In this document: positions 1 to 8,700 of the stretch, one piece after another
How the letters are laid out: every line of letters begins with the position of its first letter
How positions within the stretch are numbered: the stretch's first letter is position 1
From: Dissophora ornata
Taxonomy: Eukaryota; Mortierellomycota; Mortierellomycetes; Mortierellales; Mortierellaceae
Direction of reading: 5' to 3'
Length of the DNA: 12,195 bases
NCBI GenBank assembly: GCA_025201705.1
Contig: MU617483.1
Location: forward strand, 1 to 12,195
Program-made: the position numbers and the translations under genes
The notes under the pieces: generated by a model
The model's input: only the letters and a program-made list of their open reading frames with translations
Databases searched by the model: none
Told to the model about the DNA's origin: nothing

Positions 1-1063
1 TTTTTTTCCTTACTATCTCAAGTTGTACGCCGACTTGAGCTGATAGGAGTGATGACTTTGAGAGGAAAAAAAATGACAAACTAAACTAATAGATGCATTT
101 ATCGCAATCTCCGCGGAAGGGATGCACTACTGAAGGTTCGCTCGGTTCAGCGTTCCTCTCTTTCGTTCCGAACGCCGTTGCTGGAATGTAATGTAATTGG
201 GGGTCGCATCCAAGGTTCGCTGGGTTTTTGTACAACTACTGCAGAAGAGCGCTCTTTCATTGTAATAATCTCTTTTTTCCATAAATTTGGTTGGATGAAC
301 GTGAACTGCATGTACGGCTTGCATGTTCATGTACATTGTTGGACATATCTTGTGCCATGTTTTCGCCAATCTATTTTTTTTTCTGGCACATATTTTTGTT
401 CAAATTGCTCAGCTGGGGCGTCTATTAATCTTCACTTTACCCAGTCGACAGTCTCCAGCTACACCATTTGCTTGCCGCCGTGAATGCTTTTGATAATTTA
501 TAATAATTTATTCGTGTGCGAGCCGAGTGCCGCTGGCGCATAAGATCATATGCAGGACCAGTAGAAGACATAATTTCAAAGTCGAGTGACAAGGGAGGAC
601 TGAAAGTTGCAACTGAGGATTATTGCTGCAGGATTTCCTGTAGAGATCCTCGCTTCGCCTATTTCCATAGGTTTGAAGTTGCAGGATGAGTCCACTAAAG
701 TTGAGACAGTACATCGTCCCTGCTGATGCTGTGGTTTGATATGCCACGGCCAAGAAGGACGTTGCTCGAGTTTGAAGTCAGGGCAGAAACAAGATTTCCG
801 GAAGCTTTGTTCCCCCTGGGAACAAGTTCTGTGATTGGATGGCGAGAACATCACGTTTCCATGGTGCAGAAAAACGTGACTGAGCGCAAATGGTCAAATA
901 TAAAGGGAAATCTTCAGACATTCAATTAGATAAATGTAACGATGGTATTCTGGGCAGACTGTGATTGGTGGGCGATAATGCGGGAGAGGCGACTCTGTTT
1001 CTCTGGATGGGACCTTTTTGGCTGGCACAACGGCACAACTTCCATTCGTTCTTTTTGCGAGCC
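1..1063. other. Left intergenic region, no supported gene
   Basis: I find no gene here. The open frames in this stretch (up to about 100 codons) have low-complexity, Cys/Phe/Ser-rich translations with no recognisable domain, signal peptide or convincing splice-site pattern, and they overlap each other on both strands. The stretch holds T-rich runs, a short inverted repeat near the left edge and repeated GCATGTAC-like octamers around 308-334. An inverted CCAAT box (ATTGG) at 964-968 lies about 185 bp upstream of the PHO88 start and may belong to its promoter. An exon of a gene lying mostly outside the window cannot be excluded. Confidence 0.5.
17..39. repeat. Short inverted repeat (7-bp arms)
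   Basis: Arms CTCAAGT (17-23) and ACTTGAG (33-39) are perfect reverse complements separated by 9 bases. They could form a small hairpin, but there is no adjacent gene end or T-run arrangement that gives it a clear role. Chance occurrence is plausible. Confidence 0.4.
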
Positions 1064-1066
1064 ACG

Positions 1067-1130
1067 TTTTTTCTCATCTTCCACCTTCTTTTTCCTTCCT
1101 TTCATCTTCACTCCTCCCCTTCATCTTCCG
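1067..1130 (+). promoter_or_regulatory. C/T-rich promoter and leader of PHO88
   Basis: This is an almost uninterrupted pyrimidine tract ending about 20 bases before the PHO88 ATG at 1150. Such CT blocks commonly lie at or just upstream of transcription starts in filamentous fungi, and similar tracts precede the starts at 4847 and 5717 in this window. The tract supports transcription on the plus strand from here, and so supports the short first exon. The inverted CCAAT box at 964-968 is the only other recognisable element. No TATA box is obvious. Confidence 0.55.
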
Positions 1131-1149
1131 CACAAGACTAATTGCCACT

Positions 1150-2144
1150 ATGAACGCACAGGTGAGAAGCAGTCGACTTGACAAAAGGAAAACTGCAACA
1201 GGCGATGAACAGGATGCCACAGAAAGAGATCGCGACACTGTGATCCGTCATCTCCAATCTGCAGGACCAACGAGACGACTGGATGTCAAGGAATCAGTTC
1301 ATCAGGCTCAGTGAAACATTGCCATGGGGATAATGGGACATTCTTCAGATAATTGCCAGGACAACCGCCTCCCGTCTTGGTTTGAGGTGCTTGTGTGGGT
1401 TGTGGGGTGGAGAGGACCCGTCGCGTGGATCAGGCGACCATCTTGTTACAGCACAAACGACCGAATAAGACCCAACAATACAGCGGAGTCATAGCGGTGC
1501 TCCTCACTCCTGCCCAAAGCAAAATGCTGACGTGAAGAGTCCTATTTATTCTTTCCTAGATTATGAACATGGCCCTGGTGATGGGTTCGATGCAGATCAC
1601 CAACCGTTTGGACCTCGAGGACACAAAGACTAAGCAGATCATCCTCGGAACCTACATCGCTGCCCAGACTGTCGTCCTCGGAATCTCCTACATCATTCAG
1701 CGCCGGATCCAGGCCAAGAAGGACACCACCGTTCTCAAGTACCTCGATCAGCCCAAGCCCATGTCTGGTGAACAGCCCAAGCTCACTACCACCACCAACA
1801 TGGCCTACGATCTTGAACAGAACGCTCAGGCACAGAAGCAGGCCCTTATCGGTCTGGCCTTGATGGTCTTTTTGAACTTTCAGTTTGGTGTGATCCGCCC
1901 CTTGGTCGTTCAGTCGATCTTGCCAATCAAGAATGCGTTGCAGAGCAAGTGGGCCCAGGTCCATCTGTTCGGAAAGCCTGCAGAGGGCGAATTGAAGCGT
2001 CCCTGGAAGGCCGATAACCCATTCGCTGCCCTCACAGGAGGTGCTGAGGAGCCTCAGTCTGAGGCTGCCGAGAAGGCTGCCATTAAGAAGGCAGAGAAGG
2101 CAGAGAGCAAGTCCGGAAAGTCCGAGTCCAAGAAGGATTTGTAA
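1150..2144 (+). CDS. PHO88: PHO88/SND3 family ER membrane protein
   Basis: This encodes the ER membrane protein known in yeast as Pho88 or Snd3. It was first linked to phosphate uptake and later shown to act in SRP-independent (SND) targeting of proteins to the ER. Two exons are read: 1150-1161 (Met-Asn-Ala-Gln) and 1560-2144, giving 198 aa. The 398-bp intron (1162-1559) starts GTGAGA, ends TTTCCTAG and has a CTGAC branch-like site at 1527-1531. The splice restores an N-terminus that matches yeast Pho88 in length up to the conserved R-[LI]-D-[LM]-E-D motif (residues 20-25). Hydrophobic segments lie at about 31-50 and 99-116. The family motif HLFGKPA starts at residue 139 and is followed by LKRP. 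The last 30 or so residues are a Lys/Glu/Ser-rich tail, as in homologues. An ATG at 1563 could start a protein five residues shorter, but the four-codon exon fits the family better. The gene is convergent with the phytochelatin synthase fusion, whose stop lies 179 bp away. Confidence 0.93.
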
Positions 2145-2323
2145 ATTGGAAGAGCAACCCATCAGCTACGACATTCCCCCTTTTTTTTGTTTTAGTACGC
2201 CATAACACTTTGCCCATGTAATTTCATCACCAATACAAATACCAATAGAACACACAGATCTGCTTGCTGTTATTTAAATTACTCTCATGGTCATTTTTCA
2301 TATCTGACGGGGAGCTGTGAGAT

Positions 2324-4387
2324 TTACTTGCACCCAGTAATGCATAGACAATCGCACTCGGTTGTGTCACCCTCCTCCTCTTCTTCTTCTGGAGTGCTAT
2401 TTGGAGAACTGCTGCTGGACACCCCAAGTGAGGGGGACGATTCATGCGATAGATCTTGCAACGGCAATGACGCAGACGATGAGAATGCTGAAGAGGAGGT
2501 AGAAGCCGGCGACCCTGTACCATTGAACACCTGAAGTCGTCGTCTCTGAATATCTTGTTTTTGCTTCTCTGTCGCAGAGATGATAAAGTATCCTCGGCAC
2601 TTGCCAGTTTCGGGGTCCTGTGGCAAGAGTGATTCCCAGAGCTCCTTCACAGTAGCAAAGAAAGGAGGATACTTGAACCTCGCGCAATCAAGAACAAGTA
2701 CTTTGTCCTCCCCCGCATGGTATCCACCGATTGGGCTAAGCGCAATTTTTTTTAAAGAAAAGATTAGTAGACATGATATAAACATTATGCTGTAAGATCT
2801 TAACTCTGTTGTGCGTTACCTGAAGTGTCCCGATCCAGTCTGCCCAAGTGCTGTCCTTGAGAACGAAAGTACCAGATGCGATCCCTCCGACTGCGAGACG
2901 GCCTGAATATCTCGTCGAAAATCTTCCAAGGTATGTCGATCTGCCTGCTTCGCAGTGACCTTGGCATGGCACCTAGCCAAGCAGCAGAACTGGTTGAATG
3001 TAATACCCTTCTGTTTCATTACCTCAACGCTCGCACAGCAGTCCAGATGCTCCTCCGAATACCAACGCCAGACTCCACGCCACTGTCTTCGAGGATCGAT
3101 CTGCAACGCGTTGAGGACCATGGAGAGGGACGACACACCGCAAAAGGCAGGATCACTTTGAGTGTTGAAAGATGTACAGAGGCTGAAGAAGCATTCAGCG
3201 GTGCCTGCGACGAACATTTCTCGGAAAAGACGCTTGCCGGCGGCGCTGGTGATGCTGTCGAGGTGCAGTGGGAGCTCCTTCTTGTAGAATGTAGAAGAAA
3301 GAACCGATTCCATCATATCCACAACCTTGGACTTGTCGTCATCAATATTAGCAGGCGCCGTTGAGGATGGCGAGGCGGAGGGGGTGTCTGCAGCTAGGTC
3401 GGTAACACTACTGTCGGTCTCAATTACCGCGTCTAGGGTTTCGGGGCCAAGGGCCTCGAGCTGTGTGAGAATAGTACACCAAGACGGTCGCTTCTCTTGA
3501 TCAAGCTGGAAGCACTGTTGGATTAATTGCATTAGCGCGTGAGGTGGCTTCATGGCGAATCTCGTCTCAATATCTTTGTTCGATCGAGTGCCAGAGAGTG
3601 AATAGAGAGATTCAAAAGGAAGCTCCTCTGTAGCGACCTCCCAAGCCAAAACACCGAACGAGTACATGTCGTCAGCCTCGACGTCCAGCATATTCAAGGG
3701 ATCGGCGCCCTCCTCACTCAGCTTCTGCTGCAATTGAGCAAGACTAGTCGGTGAAAGCCACCTCCAATCCTGGCATGTGCCTGATGCAAACTCGCGCTTC
3801 GTCCCTTTCGATCGATGCCATGACAGGAACCCGCGGCCATCTTTGTCAATAAAGACAGTGTTGCTCGAAATAGCGCCGTGTTGATCCCCATGCATATGAC
3901 ATTGGATGTAATGCAATGCTTTTGCCACATCCTTCAGAACGACCATTTTGGCAGACCAATCCGATTTTCCTGGCTCAGTCTTCGACAGGAACTCGCCTCT
4001 GTCAAGGCAATCACGTAGGGAGCCACGCTCAAGGAAATCGGTGACATATATCGGTCGATTCAAGCTTTGGGTGTTGCTGGCAAGAGAGCCTGGGAAGGCT
4101 GTAGGCGGTGCAATTGAAGTCGGCGTAGGGCCTGTGAGAGCTCCATAGACGTGTAAGAGATGAGACTCCTTCTGGGCGTTGGGGTCAGAGGCGAGTATTT
4201 GAAGCCAGTCGTCAATGTCCCTGCTCGCTCCGCAGCCGTGCTCTGCTGTGGACTGCTGCAGGAGAAGAGGTAGCTGGTGTTGGTTGCTGTCAAGGCGGGC
4301 CTTTGCGAGAATCGTGAAGTGGTTGATGCGTGATGGAGCCCGCAATGGGATAATATTGGTCAGGGCATCCTGATGAGTAAATGCCAT
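2324..4387 (-). CDS. Pseudokinase-phytochelatin synthase fusion protein
   Basis: Two exons are read, 4387-2820 and 2735-2324, giving 659 aa. The 84-bp intron (2819-2736) starts GTAACG and ends GCTTAG, and splicing it restores the family motif GHFSPIGGY. Residues about 12-315 resemble a TKL-type protein kinase: hinge-like IYVTDFLERGSL (113-124), MYSFGVLAWEV (241-251) and EKRPSW (298-303). The catalytic residues are gone: HRD reads HGA (170-172), the DFG position reads LSW (188-190) and no VAxK lysine is visible, so it is probably a pseudokinase. After an acidic, Ser-rich linker (about 316-365) comes a full phytochelatin synthase domain (about 367-577). Phytochelatin synthase is a papain-like transpeptidase that joins gamma-Glu-Cys units from glutathione into metal-chelating phytochelatins. 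The triad is C416, H521 and D539, spaced almost as in Arabidopsis PCS1 (C56, H162, D180). The tail has a Ser-rich stretch, six glutamates (639-644) and a terminal Cys cluster. The start is the first ATG (4387-4385, in GCCATGG context). An upstream coding exon is possible. Confidence 0.9.
2371..2390. repeat. Trinucleotide run encoding polyglutamate
   Basis: A (CCT)n/(TTC)n tract on the plus strand reads as GAG/GAA codons on the minus strand and encodes the six-glutamate run (residues 639-644) just before the terminal Cys cluster of the phytochelatin synthase fusion. Slippage here would change the length of the acidic tract in frame. Confidence 0.6.
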
Positions 4388-4846
4388 GGCTGAAAGCTCG
4401 TTGGGATGCAAGATCAGTCGACCCTGTGTTCAAACCTTTGTGTGCCGCGAAATTTGCGTGCGCTACATCCAAAAACAAGTCATGGATGGGCACAGCAAAG
4501 TAAAGCGAGATCCCGCAGAACAGGCGATCACAGGAAGACCGGAATGGCGCCCGGCCAAGCTTTCTGTACACTTTCATCCCTACAATATTTCCAAGGGGAC
4601 CTAGGCCTGTTTGCCTGGAGGCTCGCGTTCACGTTTACAAAAATGAAGTGGGCAGCAAATCTCTTGGCATTGCAGCTGCAAAAGGCTCCCCTGGGGTCTA
4701 AAAACACAGCAGTCTTGCGGCATCTGAGGAGAACTCATCGCGCCCCAAATCATCAGACAACTAGATATCAAAAACCGCTCTCTCTCGCATCCTCACGACT
4801 ACCCTACGCATACTTTCTCATACTCTCATTAGCTTCAACCCCAAAA
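4388..4846. promoter_or_regulatory. Divergent promoter region
   Basis: These 459 bp separate the minus-strand phytochelatin synthase fusion (ATG at 4387) from the plus-strand secreted ORF (ATG at 4847), so they must contain both promoters. The right end (about 4780-4846) is C/T-rich with repeated CTCTC and CTCAT words and ends in CCCCAAAAATG, a good fungal leader for the plus-strand gene. No equivalent pyrimidine tract precedes the minus-strand start. I looked for metal-response elements of the TGCRCNC type and found no exact match. A plus-strand frame is open from an ATG at 4406 right through to 4847, but its translation looks non-coding. Confidence 0.5.
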
Positions 4847-5095
4847 ATGAAGATCCAATTCCTATCGTTGCTCGTAGTCGCGTCCGCTGCTCTAGCCCGT
4901 CCTACACCCAGGCGGGACATGTCTCCGTCCGGGTCTGAGCTGAACCGTCGCACTCTGATCAGAGACGAATACACGTTTCAGAATCAAGTGGACAACTCCT
5001 GCGGCAGACACACCTTCCATATCGATCACACTGACAATAGCAGTGACTCTTTTAGTTCAAAGAGGTTGCTTATTGATCTGATCGAGGACCAATGA
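4847..5095 (+). CDS. Small putative secreted protein (5' part of a broken gene?)
   Basis: This 82-aa frame begins with a clear signal peptide: Lys at position 2, a hydrophobic core, and a likely cleavage after ALA at residue 17, just before RPTPRR. The predicted mature part is hydrophilic, rich in Asp, Asn, Ser and His, with one Cys (in NSCGRH) and repeated DN/NS words. I do not recognise the family. The C/T-rich leader and the CCAAAAATG context suggest real expression at some time. The frame ends at TGA (5093-5095), but coding-like sequence of similar composition continues in another frame, so the natural product may have been longer. Either this is a genuine short secreted peptide, or the 5' exon of a spliced gene, or the remains of a frameshifted gene. 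An intron from 5065 to 5180 would join the frames and skip the TAG at 5167, but its donor (GTTGCT) is poor. Confidence 0.5.
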   Translation: MKIQFLSLLVVASAALARPTPRRDMSPSGSELNRRTLIRDEYTFQNQVDNSCGRHTFHIDHTDNSSDSFSSKRLLIDLIEDQ

Positions 5096-5592
5096 TGACC
5101 AACTCAAGCGCCGCAGTTTGCTCGGGCAACGTGGACGATAATTCGAAGCACACGCAAACGATGAACTAGCATGGAAGCAGGCATACGACGATCACTAAGA
5201 CCATTAAAGAGTCCCATGACAATGGAGGTCACGATCGGGATTCGGAGATTTCGCCGGGATCGTTCTTTGATCGACGTGATATGGATGTGGAGGATAAAGA
5301 TACGCGGATGGAAATGCGGAAGACTCGATCATTGGAACGCCGCGGTGTACTGTTTGGAGGCGACTCAACCTCGACCGGCAACGTGAATGACAACCTGCAG
5401 CACATCCGGATTATGAACAAACACGGTAACAGGGATACTACTATCACTTCCAAGATTCATCGCCAGCCCCCGGTCTCGCGGTCAGGACGGCATGAATGCT
5501 GACGGGGTTATCGATTGACGCGATCTGAAGAAGAACGCGACAACTTCAACAAGGAATACGTTTCGACAACGTGTCCCAGAGCAGCCAATTGC
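5096..5592 (+). pseudogene. Decayed coding remnant downstream of secreted ORF
   Basis: From about 5077 another plus-strand frame has protein-like composition matching the upstream ORF: repeated Asp, Asn, His, Thr and Arg with words such as GNVDDNS, TITKTIKESHDNGG and GNVNDNL. It is interrupted by TAG at 5167-5169 and TGA at 5500-5502, then runs on to TGA at 5590-5592. The two GNV(D/N)DN words, about 80 residues apart, suggest a repetitive secreted protein. With one frame change near 5077-5092 and two stops, the simplest reading is a decayed 3' part of the gene starting at 4847. Assembly errors or an unusual intron are alternatives. No intron with good donor and acceptor removes all breaks. 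Confidence 0.4.
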
Positions 5593-5659
5593 TGATAGGG
5601 TTCGTGACTGGTTATCGCGTAGACTGCGACACGTTTGGGCACCTTTTATCCGGCAAACC

Positions 5660-5716
5660 TTGCCTGTGCCCAAGCTTGTCCATCATCTTTTTCCCCTCAC
5701 CTCATTTCACCCAAAG
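5660..5716 (+). promoter_or_regulatory. C/T-rich leader of the glucosidase I gene
   Basis: A pyrimidine-rich stretch (CATCATC, TTTTTCCCC, CACCTCATTTCACCC) runs up to AAAG-ATG at 5717. It resembles the tracts before 1150 and 4847 and probably marks the transcription start and 5' UTR. It favours the ATG at 5717 as the true start over in-frame non-ATG codons upstream. Confidence 0.5.
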
Positions 5717-8700
5717 ATGAACAAGCCTGGAACAAAGGCCCGGGGCCGAAGCTCCTTCATCATCGTCGGTACCACCCTCGTTTTCCTCGGCATCGTCGCG
5801 CGATCAGTCGTGCGCGCAGATGCTGCTATTCCTGATGCAACTGATCCCATGGACGCCACCAACTCGTTCCTGAACAACATGCACATCACTGCCGACTTCG
5901 ACGGCAACTCAGAGGAAATGACTTCATTCGCAGCCGCAGCCGCGCAGAACCAGTCGTTGTTGTGGGGACCTTATCGACCCAACATTTATTTTGGAACGCG
6001 CCCACGTTTGCCAGACACAGTCATGACAGGTCTCATGTGGTATGGGACTCAGGACTACGCTGGCGTCGACAGTAAGTCTAGATCGGATACGAAGGACCGA
6101 TCTGCTATGTAAGAGAGAGCTTCATGTTGATATTTTTTGATGTTTAATCATTGTAGACATGCGCCATGGATGTGAGGAGAGGGATGGATTCGAAAAGTAT
6201 GGATGGCTCAAGGGTGATGGGCGGACATTTGGCATCCAGCAGCTGAAGGATACCCGCAACAATGTTGAACTCACGACCGATTTCATTAAGATCCCAGGAG
6301 GAGATCTCGGTAAATTATTCAACACTATAAGTTTTTATTTCGAGATTTGGGCCCTCAGGGATGGAAGGTATTCTTAATGACCTGTCGATTTTGTGATGCT
6401 GCATCTCATAGGTGGATCGTGGGGAGCAAGGATCTCTGGAAAACCAATCCGGGAAGGTACTGTCGACAGTGACGACCGTATTTTAGGAAGGTCGTACGGG
6501 TGATTTTATTTGATCTGACCGACTAATTTATCCTCGCCATGCCACTTACTTGATACAGGAGAGCCAATGTCGATTGCAGCCATGTACTATATCGGAGTCG
6601 ATGGCGAGGGCGAGCTCAAACTGGACCCAAGTCAATTTGTATGTGTTCCTCATCACTTATCTGGAACGCACATTGTCGCCTATCAAACGAGGAGTTAGAC
6701 ATATCATTGACGGCTACGTGGCTATTTAAATGATTATTAGGTAGAGTCGCCAATCACGTTTGATGGAAATGCCAAGGACCTTGGGGACTTTGAGTTCACT
6801 CTAGAGCAAAGTTAGTACTATTTTTCCATTTGACAAAGCGATGCATGTATTACAGCTTGCGTTAGGGCAAGCCAAAATCTAACCCAAACATTGTGTACTT
6901 TCAGCGAAAGGAGCCAACAAAAAAGATCCTGTTTACTTCTTCGGCGCAGGAATTCCTTCAGGAACTCTTTGGCGTGTCAAAGGTAATGCGTTGGCATTGC
7001 TTTCCCTGACTATGAACATTCAACAGGGGTGTGGATGAAGTCTAACAACTGAATTCATCTATAGACTTTGTGAGAGAGGTGATCGTTCACAAGACTCAAG
7101 AGCTTCAGGCGGCGGGTGAGGTTAATCTTACACCCAGAGAGCTCTATTCACTGCCGAACCAGTTTTTCAATGGAAAGCCCGCCGTTCTTGTCTTTCAAAT
7201 GAACTACGACTCTGAGTTTGAGGTATGGGGATGCGAATCTTGGTGTGCAAGATGAAAAAAAAATAGCCCGATAACATTATCTGCAATACGACCTGAGAGC
7301 CAATTGAGATTAACAATAAGTTTTTTCGTGTTGGCTTTGCGATTACGCGGTGTAGTTTGAGATCAGGTTTAATTCAAAGTCGTCACCTAATCCAGTGACA
7401 AGCACGGTTATCGACACGGAGCTTACCAAGGCTGTCGACGCTTTTGACGAGCGCTTCGAGAAGACCTTCCACCTCGAGAAGCACGGATATAACGACTCAA
7501 TGATCGAGTTCGCCAAGGCGACCATGAGTAACTTGGTCAGCGGCATCGGGTATGTTCTGTTTCAAAGGCTCTGTGTTAAACTCAAGTCAAGGAACCGCAG
7601 CCAGTATTAACTTTCCTCCGTCGATAATGTGCTAGTTACTTTTACGGATCCGCGGTCGTTGACGAGTCACCTACGTACGAGGATGGCCAGAACGATCACC
7701 TCGAGGGACCTGTCGCACGTCGTCCTAACCCCAACCCCAAGGTAACCGCGCCTGCGTCCTTGTTCTCCGCGGTCCCCTCTCGCTCATTCTTCCCTCGAGG
7801 CTTCTACTGGGACGAGGGTTTCCACCAGACCCTCATTGGACAGTGGGATAACGATCTCAGTCTTGAGATCATCGAGAGCTGGTTCAACCGACAGGATCAG
7901 GACGGGTGGATTCAACGAGAACAAATCCTGGGTGACGAAGCCAGAAGTCGTGTCCCAGCTGAGTTCCAGGTTCAATACCCTGAGCATGCCAACCCACCGA
8001 CGCTGTTCAAGGCGATTAGTTTATACCTGAACCGCCTTCACAATGCGAGCCAAACCATCGCGGCGAACACACATGAGGGATCGAAGCAGACGCCGTTCGA
8101 GACAGAGAACATCCTGAAGCATGACGTGACAAACACGCGACTGATAAACTCGGCCTTGGCGGCAGAGTACCTTACGAGGTTGTATCCCAAGTTAAAGCTT
8201 AACTATGACTGGATGAGAGCTACCATGCGAGGAGGTATCCGGGAGTACGGACGCCAGTCGCGATCCCGCGTAGAAGGCTACCGGTGGAATGGCCGCACTC
8301 TCACACACACGCTCACGTCTGGACTGGATGACTATCCGAGAGCGCCTAGTCCTAGTGTTGGAGAGTTACATGTCGATCTGTTGTCGTGGATCGGATTTAT
8401 GAACCGCAACCTCCAGAGTATTGCTGCCATTGTTGGCGAGGAGGACGACGTCGAGGAACTCGAAGATCACTACAAAGCTATTGTCGCCAACGTTGATGGT
8501 AAGCTCCTAGTAGATATGACTGCGAAGAGCTGTGGTAAACGGTTTCTTGAGCTGACGGTTGCCATTTTTATGTCACCTATTACCTCTAGATCTTCATTGG
8601 AGCGAGGAGCACAAAGCGTACTGCGACTTGACAGTTGATAGCGAGGACATCAGTTACCATGTCTGCCATAAAGGCTATATCTCTCTATTCCCAATGCTTC

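Noticed and set aside
301..340. Repeated GCATGTAC/GCATGTTC/TCATGTAC words and an ATGTACAT palindrome
   Set aside because: Too short and irregular for a repeat array or a defined binding-site cluster. Probably chance.
178..483. 101-codon frame with signal-like Phe/Ile/Ser content in the left region
   Set aside because: Low complexity, overlapped by an antisense frame, no leader and no recognisable motif. I cannot support it as a gene.
1162..1559. Possible snoRNA hidden in the long PHO88 intron
   Set aside because: A near C-box (GCGATGA) at about 1201-1207 has no D-box at a suitable distance and no flanking stem. No convincing H/ACA pair was found either.
2133..2144. Lys-Lys-Asp-Leu at the PHO88 C-terminus as an ER retrieval signal
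   Set aside because: It is not a (K/H)DEL motif. Pho88 is held in the ER membrane by its hydrophobic segments, so no such signal is needed.
1542..2162. 206-codon Leu/Gly-rich frame on the minus strand opposite PHO88
   Set aside because: It is the antisense of a conserved coding exon and shows the composition expected of such a shadow. No domain is recognisable.
4388..4411. Extension of the phytochelatin synthase fusion to a TTG at 4411 (eight extra residues)
   Set aside because: The codon is TTG, not ATG. Nuclear fungal genes rarely start this way, and an ATG in GCCATGG context lies at 4387. An upstream spliced exon remains possible.
4406..4846. Plus-strand ORF from an ATG at 4406, in frame with the secreted ORF
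   Set aside because: The 147 upstream codons look non-coding and cover the promoter-like CT tract. A proper signal peptide starts at 4847 and would be buried if translation began at 4406.
5281..5502. Independent 73-codon gene starting at an ATG at 5281
   Set aside because: The same frame is coding-like well upstream of this ATG and there is no leader or signal. It is better explained as part of the broken secreted-protein locus.
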